A stretch of DNA of 64,000 nt from Achatina immaculata (lineage: Eukaryota; Mollusca; Gastropoda; Stylommatophora; Achatinidae): contig CM019714.1 in the NCBI GenBank assembly GCA_009760885.1, positions 3,149,895-3,213,894 of the forward strand. The letters run 5' to 3'. The notes beneath the pieces were generated by a model. That model made no database searches. It saw only the letters and a list, made by a program, of their open reading frames with translations, and had not been told where the DNA came from. The position numbers and the translations under genes are program-made. Positions 34,651 through 47,519 of this stretch are shown here, piece after piece (position 1 is the first letter of the stretch; the number at the start of each line of letters is the position of its first letter).

Positions 34651-36207
34651 TAATTTCTTATTATGAGGGCAAGTAATGAGCCAGAAAAAAAAAAGAAAAA
34701 AAAAACTGAATTCTTGCCTGAAAGTAAAAAAAAAATTTTTTTGATGTTAATTCCCCTGTACATTCAGATACTTGTTCCACTGATTCACAACTCCTGGAAA
34801 GCTAGCATCAAAGAAGGTTTCTGCCTGCTGCCACAGCCAATGAGTCTATCCTTCTTTGGCAGTTTCTTTGTTGTCTCAGAAATGGTGCACCCTGGTGATT
34901 TTTCAGGGGCTGGAAAAGATGGGAGCTAAGTCTGAGATACAAGTTGGGAGCTAAGTCTGAGCTACAAGGTGGGAGCTAAGTCTGAGATACAAGTTGGGAG
35001 CTGAGCTACAAGGAGCTAAGTCTGATCTACAAGGAGCTAAGTCTGAGCTACAAAGTGGATGCTCCAACCATTCTCAGGCAAAGTTTTTTAACAGCTCCTT
35101 CATTGTCCTGGCCATATGAGGGCAGGCATTGTTATGGGTGCACTCAGGAGAGCAGGATGTTTTCTGGTGAATGGAGTGCTGCAGTTTCTTCAAGGTATGA
35201 GGTGGCATTGACAGTGTTTCACCATGAGCCTGGAATTCAGCCGGCATGATGCAGTCTCAAGAAATGCTTAGCATTTGTGTGATGATGGGATAACCTTGAG
35301 CTTTTTTATGACTGTTGAGAAATGACATTCCCATTCCATGGAGGCTTGCTTCGACTTCAGTTGAAAGTGGTGGACCCAAGATTTGTCTCCCGTAACAGTG
35401 GGTTGAAGTCCTCCTGCTCTGCATGATACTGCTTAGGTGCTGCAAGGACAAGCCCATTCTGTTCAGTTTTTGTTTGTGGGAACCATTGTGCGCAGACTTT
35501 ATGGAATCTTATTTGTTCATACATGATGTTATAGACATTTTCATTAGAGCAACCTACACTGTCAGATACATCGCCTAATGACACATTTGGTCAGCTTGGA
35601 TCATCCCTTCCACATGCTTAATTGTGGCCTCAGTTGCAATCTCCATGGGATGACCTTGACGCTTCTTGTCTGTCCATTACTGAATTTCTGGATCCAGTTG
35701 TATGTGGCCTTTCTTGACATACACTTTTTTACCGTACACTTAAGCATTTCTTTGTGCACGTTCTTTGTGCACAGTTGGCTCACAGAAAATGCACAAATCT
35801 TTGCTGTTTTTCTCGTGTACATGCATTTACTCGCCATATTAAAATGATTGTTGTTAAATAACTGTGGCATGCTGGGATATACCTTTGGTTCAGATTTTGC
35901 AAAAGTTGGTGCTGCTATGTGCCATCGAAAAATGCACAATGAATTTTCAGTTGTTTTCAGTTTGTGAAGATTTGCAACTTATTTACTGACTTGCCATTTT
36001 GGTTTGTATGAGACAAGTTAGTTTTCTGTTTGCATGAGACAGGTTTAAGTTTAATAAGAATAGTTTGCATGAGAGATGTTAAGAGTTTTAAAAAATTAAT
36101 TTGTATGAGACAAGTCAGTTTATTATTACTTTGTATGCAACAGTTTAGAGTATTATTAGTTTGTATGAGACAGTTCAGAATTTATTATTAATTTATATGA
36201 AATAAAT
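34651..36207 (-). mobile_element. Mariner-like relic, right copy of the tandem duplication
   Basis: Nearly identical to 33095-34650 along its whole length, including the expanded SDLAP-coding repeat (34917-35057) and the flanking gtttgtatgagacaa remnants. The only difference I noticed is an A-run length change. The duplication is therefore recent, or homogenised, or possibly an assembly effect. Confidence 0.9.
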
Positions 36208-36240
36208 TAACATTTTATTTCATAATGTATATGCAAACCA

Positions 36241-36771
36241 GAATAGGCCAAGCAAAGACTGCATTTCAGAGAATGAGATACATATTATGCAACATATCCT
36301 TATCAATGAATATTAGAAAACAAGTCATAAAATGCTATATTGAACCTATCTTGTTATATGGAAGTGAATCATGGACAATAGGCAGGTCTGCACAAAAATC
36401 ATTGGAAGCAGCAGAAATGTGGTTTATTAGAAGAATGTTGCGAATCCCCTGGACAGCAAAAATAAATAATGAGGAATGTATGAGAAGAGTTGGAGAGACA
36501 AAAAAATCTTGTAAAAAAAAAAAAGAGAGAGACAATGTACTTTCATAGGACATGCAATGAGAAGAGGGGAGATTGAAAATATTATAACAACAGGAAAAAT
36601 AGAAGGAAGAAGATAAAGAGGAAGACCAAGAGAAATGATACTGGACAGTCTGATGGGATGGTGTGAGAGGAGATCACCAACTGAGCTGATGGCCTGCATG
36701 AAGGATCGTGTACTCTGGAGAAGCATAATAGCCAACGCCAGTCGGCACAGCACCTGATGATGATGATGATG
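36241..36771 (+). mobile_element. RTE-like LINE (family 1) 3' fragment with 12-bp TSD
   Basis: Flanked by atatgcaaacca at 36229-36240 and 36772-36783. The frame matches the 6960-7515 part of the family-1 copy (RIGQAKTAFQRMRYIL, PILLYGSESWTIG, AAEMWFIRRML) and ends in (TGATGA)n. A shift near the run of A at about 36515 breaks it. Confidence 0.94.
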
Positions 36772-36783
36772 ATATGCAAACCA

Positions 36784-36973
36784 TCTTGGAAGGGTACATA
36801 ATGGGAAAGAGAAAGAGAGGAAGACCAAGGTGAAGATGGCTGCAAGACATCGTTGATGATCTGCAAGTGGATGCATCAGCAGCAGGCCATCTTGCTCACA
36901 ACCGAGAGGCCTACAGGAGTGCTGTTAGGGAGGTAAAATTCTGCAAGGGACATGCAAATGAATGAGTGAATGA
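36784..36973 (+). mobile_element. RTE-like LINE 3' tail fragment sharing the same target site
   Basis: Encodes a LEGYIMGKRKRGRPR-type end and WLQDIVDDLQVDASAAGHLA, and ends in (GAATGA)n. It is followed by atatgcaaac (36974-36983), the same sequence that flanks the neighbouring insertion at 36229 and 36772. Confidence 0.88.
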
Positions 36974-37105
36974 ATATGCAAACTTTCATCAGAAAATTGA
37001 TCTCAAATCTTTTTTTTTAAATGAATTTCATGTTTTGATGAGAAAATTGGTCTCAGTCTAAAGTAAGCTACAAAAATAAAACTTCTAACACACCCCCCCC
37101 CCCAG

Positions 37106-37168
37106 CACACAGATCTGAGTCAGTATCTGGAGAAACATCAAGGTGGTCTTAATGCTTTCAATGTCAAG
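37106..37168 (+). CDS. CDK14: CDK14-like exon 5: hinge to alpha-D/E linker
   Basis: This 63-nt microexon-sized exon is phase 0 at both ends. It follows a C-tract acceptor (acccccccccccag, ends 37105) and ends caag|gtaggc. It encodes HTDLSQYLEKHQGGLNAFNV plus Lys, matching the CDK14-specific segment after FEYV (human H-T-D-L-C-Q-Y-M pattern). It is the right length to connect exon 4 to exon 6 without a gap. The polypyrimidine tract is almost pure C. A 35-bp array begins about 30 bp past the donor. Confidence 0.94.
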
Positions 37169-37199
37169 GTAGGCCATCAGCATCACTGTCTTTCTTTTA

Positions 37200-37815
37200 G
37201 CATATATTTGTGCTAAATATCATATTTATTATCATGGTATATGTGGTAAATGTCATATTTGTTATCATGATATATTTGTGCTAAATGCCATATTTGTTAT
37301 CATGATATATTTGTGGTAAATGTCATATTTGTTATCATGATGTATTTGTGGTAAATGTCATATTTGTTATCATTATATATTTGTGGTAAATGTCATATTT
37401 GTTATCGTGATATATTTGTGGTAAATGTCATATTTGTTATCATTATATATGTGTTGTAAATGTCATATTTGTTATCATGATATATGTGTGGTAAATGCCA
37501 TATTTGTTATCATGATATAGTTGTGGTAAATGTCATATGTGTTATCATGATATATTTGTGGAAAATGTCATATTTGTTATCATGATGTATTTGTGGTAAA
37601 TGTCATATGTGTTATCATGATGTATTTGTGGAAAATGTCATATGTGTTATCATGATATATTTGTGGAAAATGTCATATGTGTTATCATGATATATTTGTG
37701 GAAAATGTCATATTTGTTATCATGATGTATTTGTGGTAAATGTCATATTTGTTATCATGATATATTTGTGGAAAATGTCATATTTGTTATCATGATGTAT
37801 TTGTGGTAAATGTAA
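37200..37815 (+). repeat. Minisatellite, 35-bp unit (intron 5)
   Basis: Unit contains tatttgtggtaaatgtcata and tttgttatcatga; starts 35 bp apart, for example 37261 and 37296. Blocks of the same unit recur at about 38930-39120, 40347-40540 and 41073-41260, so later sequence was inserted into or copied with it. Confidence 0.95.
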
Positions 37816-37846
37816 AGAAAGTGTTATGGTGCACAGAAACTAGGGA

Positions 37847-38206
37847 TGCCAGGCGTGTCGGAGCAGCACACCGGTGGGCTAACATTGGCATCATGAAAGT
37901 GTATACTCTCCACCACATCTCCACTTCGTTACACTGTTATGCTCTATGTAACCTGATTACCCAAGATGCCAGGCGTGTCGGAGCAGCACACCGGTGGGCT
38001 AACATTGACATCATGAAAGTGTATACTCTCCACCACATCTCCACTTCGTTACACTGTTATGCTCTATGTAACCTGATTACCCAGGATGCCAGGCGTGTCG
38101 GAGCAGCACACCGGTGGGCTAACATCTGCATCATGAAAGTGTATACTCTCCACCACATCTCCACTTCGTTACACTGTTATGCTCTATGTAACCTGATTAC
38201 CCAAGA
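37847..38206 (+). repeat. 120-bp tandem repeat, 3 near-identical copies
   Basis: Units start at about 37847, 37967 and 38087 with gatgccaggcgtgtcggagc and differ at a handful of bases. The unit is GC-richer than its surroundings. One + frame (37803-38210, 135 codons) stays open through all three because 120 is divisible by 3. No homology recognised. Confidence 0.95.
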
Positions 38207-38348
38207 TTGACAAAGCACTAGATTCATACACAAACTTGAGCCATAATCAACATTTCAACTTCTATCAGCTCCACATTTATGACATAACATAGATCAGTCA
38301 TCACATAATTCCAGCAGTTACAAAAGAACAGATTTATTGGTGAAACCC

Positions 38349-41300
38349 CATTTGTTAGTGCATTTTGCCAATGGAAGTGAAATGAAAAGGTTGATGAAAA
38401 TCACAACAAAATGAAATAAGTGTCCAGGTGATTGATGTCGCCATGGGACAATCTTTCTCACGGCAAAACAAAATGTTAAAGGACATTCCTAACTTCTCAC
38501 AACAGAAAACACAACATACTTCCTCAATCTGGATTCACCACTTTGTCCAGAGGGAGAATCTACCCCCAACTCTACTTCAAAACTAGAAAAACTGCCATAA
38601 AAAGGACACATTAACCAACTCTAACCACTTCCCTAAACTCTACATCAAAACTAGAAAAACTGCCATAAAAAAGACACATTAACCAACTCTAACCACTTCC
38701 CTATAACCTAAACTCTACATTTTTGACAATTCAGCTAAGAAGTACTAAGTCTGAAAGAGGAACTCGCTTGATCCTATATTTTCGAACCTTCTTCCTTGTT
38801 GGTCTCAGGTGTTATTTTTTTTCTCTCATGTCTGTTCTTTTCCTGTGTTCTTTTCCAAAATTACCTCTCTACAGAGGAGACTGCTCTTTATTCTTTATCC
38901 AAGCCATTTACCTATCTTGTTCTGTTACAAATGTCATATTTGTTATTATGATATGTGTGTGGTAGATGTCACATTTGTTATCATGATTCATTTGTGGTAA
39001 ATATCATATTTGTTATCATGATATATATGTGGTAAAAGTCATATATGTTATGATGTATTTGTGGTAAATGTCGTATTTGTTATCATGATGTATTTGTGCT
39101 AAGTGAAATGTATTAGCATGATGAATTTATGGTGAGTATTCAGTATGGGGATTTACCAAATACAGAATGTTAATATAAGGCAAATATCAACATTCAAAGT
39201 TTCAAATGGCCAAATAAAGGTGCTACATTGATGGAAACAAAAGTTCTTGCTAGGAGTAATTAAATGAAATTATATACAATTATATATTGCACCTACAGAA
39301 GTGTGACACAGAAAAATTAACATTGTTTTCACATAAATGGTTCATGTAGAAACTTTTTAAAACCTTTTATTTTGATGAATTCATCAGTGCTCTTGGCCCA
39401 CCGATCTGTGCAGATGTCTATGTTTTAAATAAATACACTGTATCTTGTATACTTATTTTAGTAACAGGATCATAAAGACAGATACACTTAAGCTATTCAC
39501 AGCATGTTATTTCTGATCTCATTGTTACACCTGTAACCCATGTTAAAGTTACTGACAGTTTCTGATCTTATTGTTACACCAGTAACGCATGTTAAGTTAC
39601 TGTCTGTGTGCAATTTCTAATCTCATTCCTACACCAGTAACCCATGTTAAGTTACTCTTATTTCTGATTTTGCAGAATGTCAGACAGACCTGCCTACTCA
39701 ATTCTTCACCCTTTGTAAATAAAGTTTGTTCAGTGCTCCTGTTCCACTAACCTACATCTACTACACATTTGTTAGTGCATTTTGCCAATGGAAGTGAAAT
39801 GAAAAGGTTGATGAAAATCACAACAAAATGAAATAAGTGTCCAGGTGATTGATGTCGCCATGGGACAATCTTTCTCACGGCAAAACAAAATGTTAAAGGA
39901 CATTCCTAACTTCTCACAACAGAAAACACAACATACTTCCTCAATCTGGATTCACCACTTTGTCCAGAGGGAGAATCTACCCCCAACTCTACTTCAAAAC
40001 TAGAAAAACTGCCATAAAAAGGACACATTAACCAACTCTAACCACTTCCCTAAACTCTACATCAAAACTAGAAAAACTGCCATAAAAAAGACACATTAAC
40101 CAACTCTAACCACTTCCCTATAACCTAAACTCTACATTTTTGACAATTCAGCTAAGAAGTACTAAGTCTGAAAGAGGAACTCGCTTGATCCTATATTTTC
40201 GAACCTTCTTCCTTGTTGGTCTCAGGTGTTATTTTTTTTCTCTCATGTCTGTTCTTTTCCTGTGTTCTTTTCCAAAATTACCTCTCTACAGAGGAGACTG
40301 CTCTTTATTCTTTATCCAAGCCATTTACCTATCTTGTTCTGTTACAAATGTCATATTTGTTATTATGATATGTGTGTGGTAGATGTCACATTTGTTATCA
40401 TGATTCATTTGTGGTAAATATCATATTTGTTATCATGATATATATGTGGTAAAAGTCATATATGTTATGATGTATTTGTGGTAAATGTCGTATTTGTTAT
40501 CATGATGTATTTGTGCTAAGTGAAATGTATTAGCATGATGAATTTATGGTGAGTATTCAGTATGGGGATTTACCAAATACAGAATGTTAATATAAGGCAA
40601 ATATCAACATTCAAAGTTTCAAATGGCCAAATAAAGGTGCTACATTGATGGAAACAAAAGTTCTTGCTAGGAGTAATTAAATGAAATTATATACAATTAT
40701 ATATTGCACCTACAGAAGTGTGACACAGAAAAATTAACATTGTTTTCACATAAATGGTTCATGTAGAAACTTTTTAAAACCTTTTATTTTGATGAATTCA
40801 TCAGTGCTCTTGGCCCACCGATCTGTGCAGATGTCTATGTTTTAAATAAATACACTGTATCTTGTATACTTATTTTAGTAACAGGATCATAAAGACAGAT
40901 ACACTTAAGCTATTCACAGCATGTTATTTCTGATCTCATTGTTACACCTGTAACCCATGTTAAAGTTACTGACAGTTTCTGATCTATTGTTACACCAGTA
41001 ACGCATGTTAAGTTACTGTCTGTGTGCAATTTCTAATCTCATTCCTACACCAGTAACCCATGTTAAGTTACAAATGTCATATTTGTTATTATGATATGTG
41101 TGTGGTAGATGTCACATTTGTTATCATGATTCATTTGTGGTAAATATCATATTTGTTATCATGATATATATGTGGTAAAAGTCATATATGTTATGATGTA
41201 TTTGTGGTAAATGTCGTATTTGTTATCATGATGTATTTGTGCTAAGTGAAATGTATTAGCATGATGAATTTATGGTGAGTATTCAGTATGGGGATTTACC

Positions 41301-41916
41301 AAATACAGAATGTTAATATAAGGCAAATATCAACATTCAAAGTTTCAAATGGCCAAATAAAGGTGCTACATTGATGGAAACAAAAGTTCTTGCTAGGAGT
41401 AATTAAATGAAATTATATACAATTATATATTGCACCTACAGAAGTGTGACACAGAAAAATTAACATTGTTTTCACATAAATGGTTCATGTAGAAACTTTT
41501 TAAAACCTTTTATTTTGATGAATTCATCAGTGCTCTTGGCCCACCGATCTGTGCAGATGTCTATGTTTTAAATAAATACACTGTATCTTGTATACTTATT
41601 TTAGTAACAGGATCATAAAGACAGATACACTTAAGCTATTCACAGCATGTTATTTCTGATCTCATTGTTACACCTGTAACCCATGTTAAAGTTACTGACA
41701 GTTTCTGATCTCATTGTTACACCAGTAACGCATGTTAAGTTACTGTCTGTGTGCAATTTCTAATCTCATTCCTACACCAGTAACCCATGTTAAGTTACTC
41801 TTATTTCTGATTTTGCAGAATGTCAGACAGACCTGCCTACTCAATTCTTCACCCTTTGTAAATAAAGTTTGTTCAGTGCTCCTGTTCCACTAACCTACAT
41901 CTACTACACATTTGTT
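38349..41916 (+). repeat. 1,417-bp tandem duplication plus partial third copy
   Basis: 38349-39765 is repeated at 39766-41066. The third copy starts at 41067, inside the unit (corresponding to 38924), and ends near 41916. The second-to-third junction falls at gtta, present at both breakpoints. Each complete unit ends with a CR1-like tail (gcctactcaattcttcaccc then tttgtaaataaag). Confidence 0.92.
39674..39735 (+). mobile_element. CR1-like 3' tail within the duplicated block
   Basis: agaatgtcagacagacctgc, then ctactcaattcttcaccctt and tgtaaataaagtttg. Same tail family as 2877-2960, 11100-11175 and 63857-63960. A copy lies at about 41816-41877. Confidence 0.65.
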
Positions 41917-41995
41917 ACATCTGCCTCTAGTCCAGACCGTTTATATCATACTCATGATGTCAGAAGTTCTTAGAAAATTCCTATACCAGTGCACA

Positions 41996-42205
41996 TGTTA
42001 AATTGGGCATTTATCACTCAGCAGTGACACACAATCTCTCACACACTTTAGAAAATTTATGTACCAGTTCACATGCTAAATTGGGCATATATCACTCAGC
42101 AGTGACACACAATCTCTCACACACTTTAGAAAATGTATGTACCAGTTCACATGTTAAATTGGGCATATATCACTCAGCAGTGACACAATTTCTCACACAA
42201 AAGCC
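41996..42205 (+). repeat. 78-bp tandem repeat, about 2.7 copies (intron 5)
   Basis: Unit contains ttgggcatatatcactcagc, agtgacacacaatctctcac and acactttagaaaatttatgt. Ends about 100 bp before exon 6. Confidence 0.93.
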
Positions 42206-42305
42206 ACATACAGCCTTTTGTCACAGTTGAATCACACCCAGTTTGCCCTAACTAGCAGATTATGTTTGATATTTTTTGTATTGACTTTTCTTCATGCATC
42301 TTCAG

Positions 42306-42367
42306 TTGTTCTTGTACCAGTTGCTGCGAGGGCTGGCATATTGCCATCAGCGTCGCATACTACACAG
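42306..42367 (+). CDS. CDK14: CDK14-like exon 6: alpha-E helix to HR of the catalytic loop
   Basis: This is a 62-nt exon with acceptor cttcatgcatcttcag (ends 42305) and donor cacag|gttgga. It encodes LFLYQLLRGLAYCHQRRILH and the first two bases of the Arg codon of the HRD motif, so it ends in phase 2. It is too short and too phase-bound to stand out as an ORF. It was found by looking for the expected segment between exons 5 and 7. Its match to the CDK alpha-E helix is nearly residue for residue. A 78-bp repeat ends about 100 bp upstream and a 28-bp satellite begins about 60 bp downstream. Confidence 0.95.
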
Positions 42368-42429
42368 GTTGGATGTTTTTTGTTGTGCTTGTTTACTTCA
42401 TGTCCATTAGTCTGTTTTATACTTATCTC

Positions 42430-45400
42430 TGCTACCATCCATAGACCACAGATCTCTGCTACCATCTATAAACCACACAGATCTATTCTACCATTCATAG
42501 ACAGCATATCTCTGCTACCATCCATAGACCATCCATAGACCACAGATCTCTGCTACCATCCATAGACCAGCATATCTCTGCTACCATCCATAGACCAGCA
42601 TATCTCTGCTACCATTCATAGACAGCATATCTCTGCTACCATCCATAGACTACACAGATCTCTGCTACCATCTATAGACCACAGATCTCTGCTACCAAAG
42701 ATATCTGGTACCACAGATCTCTGCTACCATCCATAGACCACAGATCTCTGTTACCATCCATAGACCAGCATATTTCTGCTACCATCCATAGACCAGCTTA
42801 TCTCTGTTACCATCCATAGACCAGCATATCTCTGCTACCATCCATAGACCAGCATATTTCTGCTACCATCCATAGACCACAGATCTCTGCTACCTTCCAT
42901 AAACCAGCATATCTCTGCTACCATCCATAGACCAGTATATCTCTGCTACCATCCATAGACCAGCATATTTCTGCTACCATCCATAGACCAGCTTATCTCT
43001 GTTACCATCCATAGACCAGCATATCTCTGCTACCATCCATAGACCAGCATATTTCTGCTACCATCCATAGACCACAGATCTCTGCTACCTTCCATAAACC
43101 AGCATATCTCTGCTACCATCCATAGACCAGCATATTTCTGCTACCATCCATAGACCAGTATATCTCTGCTACCATCCATAGACCAGCTTATCTCTGCTAC
43201 CATCCATACACCACAGATCTCTGCTACAATCCATAGACCAGCATATCTCCAGCATATTTCTGCTATCATCCACAGACCAGCTTATCTCTGCTACCATCCA
43301 TACACCACAGATCTATGCTACCATCCTTAGACAACACATATCTCTGTTACCATCAAAAGACAACACATATCTCTGCTACCATCCATAGACCACAGATCTC
43401 TGCTACCATCCATAGACCAGCATATTTCTGCTGCCATCCATAGACCACAGATCTCTGCTACCATACATAGACCAGCATATCTCTGCTACCATCCATAGAC
43501 CAGCATATCTCTGCTACCATCCATAGACCAGCATATCTCTGCTACTATCCATAGACCACAGATCTCTGCTACCATCCATAGACCAGCATATCTCTGCTAC
43601 CATCCATAGACTACACAGATTTCTGCTACCATCCATAGACCAGCATATCTCTGCTACCATCCATAGACTACACATATATCTGCTAGCTTCCATAAACCAG
43701 CATATCTCTGCTACCATCCATAGACCAGCTTATCTCTGCTACCATCAATAGACCAGCTTATCTCTGCTACCATCCATAGACCAGCATATCTCTGCTACCA
43801 TCCATAGACCAGCTTATCTCTACTACCATCCATAGACCAGTTTATCTCTGCTACAATCCATAGACCAGCATATTTCTTCTACCATCCATAGACCACAGAT
43901 CTCTGCTACCATCCATAGACCACAGATCTATGCTACTATCCATAGACCAGCATATTTCTGCTACCATCCATAGACCACAGATCTATGCTACTATCCATAG
44001 ACCAGCATATTTCTGCTACCATCCATAGACCACAGATCTCTGCTACCACCCATAGACTACACATATCTCTGCTACCATCCGTAAACCACAGATCTCTGTT
44101 ACCATCCATAGACCAGCATATTTCTGCTACCATCCATAGACCAGCTTATCTCTGTTACCATCCATAGACCAGCATATCTCTGCTACCATCCATAGACCAG
44201 CATATTTCTGCTACCATCCATAGACCACAGATCTCTGCTACCTTCCATAAACCAGCATATCTCTGCTACCATCCATAGACCAGTATATCTCTGCTACCAT
44301 CCATAGACCAGCATATTTCTGCTACCATCCATAGACCAGCTTATCTCTGTTACCATCCATAGACCAGCATATCTCTGCTACCATCCATAGACCAGCATAT
44401 TTCTGCTACCATCCATAGACCACAGATCTCTGCTACCTTCCATAAACCAGCATATCTCTGCTACCATCCATAGACCAGCATATTTCTGCTACCATCCATA
44501 GACCAGTATATCTCTGCTACCATCCATAGACCAGCTTATCTCTGCTACCATCCATACACCACAGATCTCTGCTACAATCCATAGACCAGCATATCTCCAG
44601 CATATTTCTGCTATCATCCACAGACCAGCTTATCTCTGCTACCATCCATACACCACAGATCTATGCTACCATCCTTAGACAACACATATCTCTGTTACCA
44701 TCAAAAGACAACACATATCTCTGCTACCATCCATAGACCACAGATCTCTGCTACCATCCATAGACCAGCATATTTCTGCTGCCATCCATAGACCACAGAT
44801 CTCTGCTACCATACATAGACCAGCATATCTCTGCTACCATCCATAGACCAGCATATCTCTGCTACCATCCATAGACCAGCATATCTCTGCTACTATCCAT
44901 AGACCACAGATCTCTGCTACCATCCATAGACCAGCATATCTCTGCTACCATCCATAGACTACACAGATTTCTGCTACCATCCATAGACCAGCATATCTCT
45001 GCTACCATCCATAGACCAGCATATCTCTGCTACCTTCCATAAACCAGCATATCTCTGCTACCATCCATAGACCAGCTTATCTCTGCTACCATCAATAGAC
45101 CAGCTTATCTCTACTACCATCCATAGACCAGCATATCTCTGCTACATCCATAGACCAGCTTATCTCTACTACCATCCATAGACCAGTTTATCTCTGCTAC
45201 AATCCATAGACCAGCATATTTCTTCTACCATCCATAGACCACAGATCTCTGCTACCATCCATAGACCACAGATCTATGCTACTATCCATAGACCAGCATA
45301 TTTCTGCTACCATCCATAGACCACAGATCTATGCTACTATCCATAGACCAGCATATTTCTGCTACCATCCATAGACCACAGATCTCTGCTACCACCCATA

Positions 45401-46190
45401 GACTACACATATCTCTGCTACCATCCGTAAACCACAGATCTCTGTTACCATCCATAGACCAGCATATTTCTGCTACTATCCATAGAACACCGATCTCTTC
45501 TACAGTCCATAGACCAGCATATCTCTGCTATCATCCATAGACCAGCATATCTCTGCTACCATCCATAGACCACAGATCGCTGCTACCATCCATACACCAC
45601 AGATCTCTGCTACCATCCATAGACCACAGATCTCTGCTACCATCCGTAGACCAGCATATCTCTGCTACAGTTCATAGACCACAGATCTCTGCTACCATCC
45701 ATAGACCACATATCTCTGCTACCATCCATAGACCACATATCTCTGCTACCATCCATAGACCACATATCTCTGCTACCATCCATAGACCAGCATATCTCTG
45801 CTACCATACATAGACCAGCATATCTCTGCTACCATCCATAGACCACAGATCTCTGCTACCATCCATAGACCACACAGATCTCTGCTACCATCCATAGACC
45901 ACATATCTCTGCTACCATCCATAGACCACATATATCTGCTACCATACATAGACCAGCATATCTCTGCTACCATCCATAGACCAGCATATCTCTGCTACCA
46001 TCCATAGACCACAGATCTCTGCTACCATTCATAGACCACAGATCTCTGCTACCATCCATAGACCACAGATCTCTGCTACCATCCATAGACCACAGATCTC
46101 TGCTACCATCCATAGACCACAGATCTCTGCTACCATTCATAGACCACATGTCTCTGCTACCATCCATAAACCACAGATCATTGCTTCCAG
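42430..46190 (+). repeat. Satellite, 27-28-bp unit with ~1.35-kb higher-order repeat (intron 6)
   Basis: Unit variants are accatccatagaccagcata plus tctctgct (28 bp) and accatccatagaccacagat plus ctctgct (27 bp). About 135 copies. Long variant strings recur about 1,346-1,348 bp apart (for example 43985 and 45331; 43241 and 44589), so a higher-order unit is present. Short ORFs on both strands are read-through. Confidence 0.97.
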
Positions 46191-46369
46191 CAACATAATT
46201 TAAATGTCTCTCTATAAAGTGAACAGATAGCTGACCTGTGTTAGACTGTTTCTGTAGAAAGTGAACAGATACTGGTATGAGTCCAAAGTTCATCACGTTT
46301 TTGCGCTGTCTCACTGCTGCACAAAACCAAGCAACATAATATATACTTAGCAGTCTTTTCTGTCACTGA

Positions 46370-47515
46370 GTTCGTTCTTGGTGGTACGTATTGTTAATAA
46401 TGATGTAACTTCACCCTTCAAAATACAGTCCATAACTTTCAGTGATCTTCTGCCATCACTCAGCCAATGTGAGAAGTCATTTGTAGTACCACTTGGAAGG
46501 CATTGAGGCTAAGAAATCTCTCACACCGACTTCAACTTCTTCCAGTAAACAGAATTCCTGCCCTTTAAGGAAATGTGCCATCATGCAGAATAGATGGTAG
46601 TCAGAGGTGCAAGGTCAGGACCATATGGTGGACAGGACAGGACCTTGATTCTCTCCAATTCTGTGAGTTGTCCACGGGTCACGTTGTAAATGTGCACTAG
46701 TGCATTGTTGTGCTGGAGAAGTACCCTCTTCCTGTTGATGAGTGCAGGGTATTGGAAACATCATGCAGTCATTTCAGTTGCTCAGTATACAGATTCCTGC
46801 CCCTGAAGCGACCAAATGGAATCAGTTCCCAGTGCAAGGGGCCCTCAGATTTTCCACAAGATGCAGAGCATAACCATCTTCTTGAAGCAGCCACCTCAGA
46901 CAACCACCTTTGCCATCTGGCTTGGCTGAAGCTGTTGGGTACCTGTGTTGGGGAACCATAGGAAATCCACTTTTCTTACCCAGTGACGATACAGTGGAGA
47001 AACTATTTGCCATGTGAGTTTGCCAGCAGTTGGCAACAGATGCCAGCACATCTCTGCGCTTGCTGGGGAGCGATATCGTGGGGGACTAGTCAAGGCTACC
47101 TACTGGTGAAGTGGACTGTGATGCTCTGAGAAGGGACCAGCTAGGCTGACGAGTGCCGAGCACTGGTGCTCCGATTGTCTTCAGTAGTTTGGTGCAGGGC
47201 TTCTTCCTGAGCTTGTCTTTATGTCAGTGTCCCCAGACCTGAACTTTTGGAACCAGTTCCTTGCACTGCTGCCATCAACTGTTCCTTCTCATTCCACACT
47301 GCAGATTTCATGGGCAGCTGTAGAGACATTCAAAGAAGGACATGAATGACAACCTTGCTGTCCATCATATTTCCTTCTGCTGATCACTTATTTCATGATT
47401 CAGTCGTTTTCAGAATGATGCAACACATCACGTCAGCATGATGTTACAAATGCCAGTACAGTTATAAGATGATATTAGGGTATTGAAAAATGTGACAAAA
47501 TTTTGACTCACTATA
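46370..47515 (-). mobile_element. Tc1/mariner-like relic, antisense
   Basis: Read on the minus strand there is a degraded transposase. A block with EKWISYGSP (about 46950-47000) matches the DEKWI motif. Next come HNNALVHI-like wording (DNARPH region, about 46680-46720) and CPPYGPDLAP (HPPYSPDLAP region, about 46610-46640). It ends in an ESYGLYFEG stretch (46425-46450). Many stops. No intact ORF or certain terminal repeats. Confidence 0.68.
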
Positions 47516-47519
47516 ATAG

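Noticed and set aside
37803..38210. Possible 135-codon host exon
   Set aside because: Open only because of a 120-bp triplication. No phase-compatible role in the kinase, and exons 5 and 6 join perfectly without it.
38723..38965. 80-codon ORF repeated at 40140-40382
   Set aside because: Duplicated with its surrounding 1,417-bp block. No recognised domain and no splice support.
42430..46190. CRISPR-like regularly spaced repeats
   Set aside because: Units are contiguous 27-28-bp tandem copies without unique spacers, in a eukaryotic intron.
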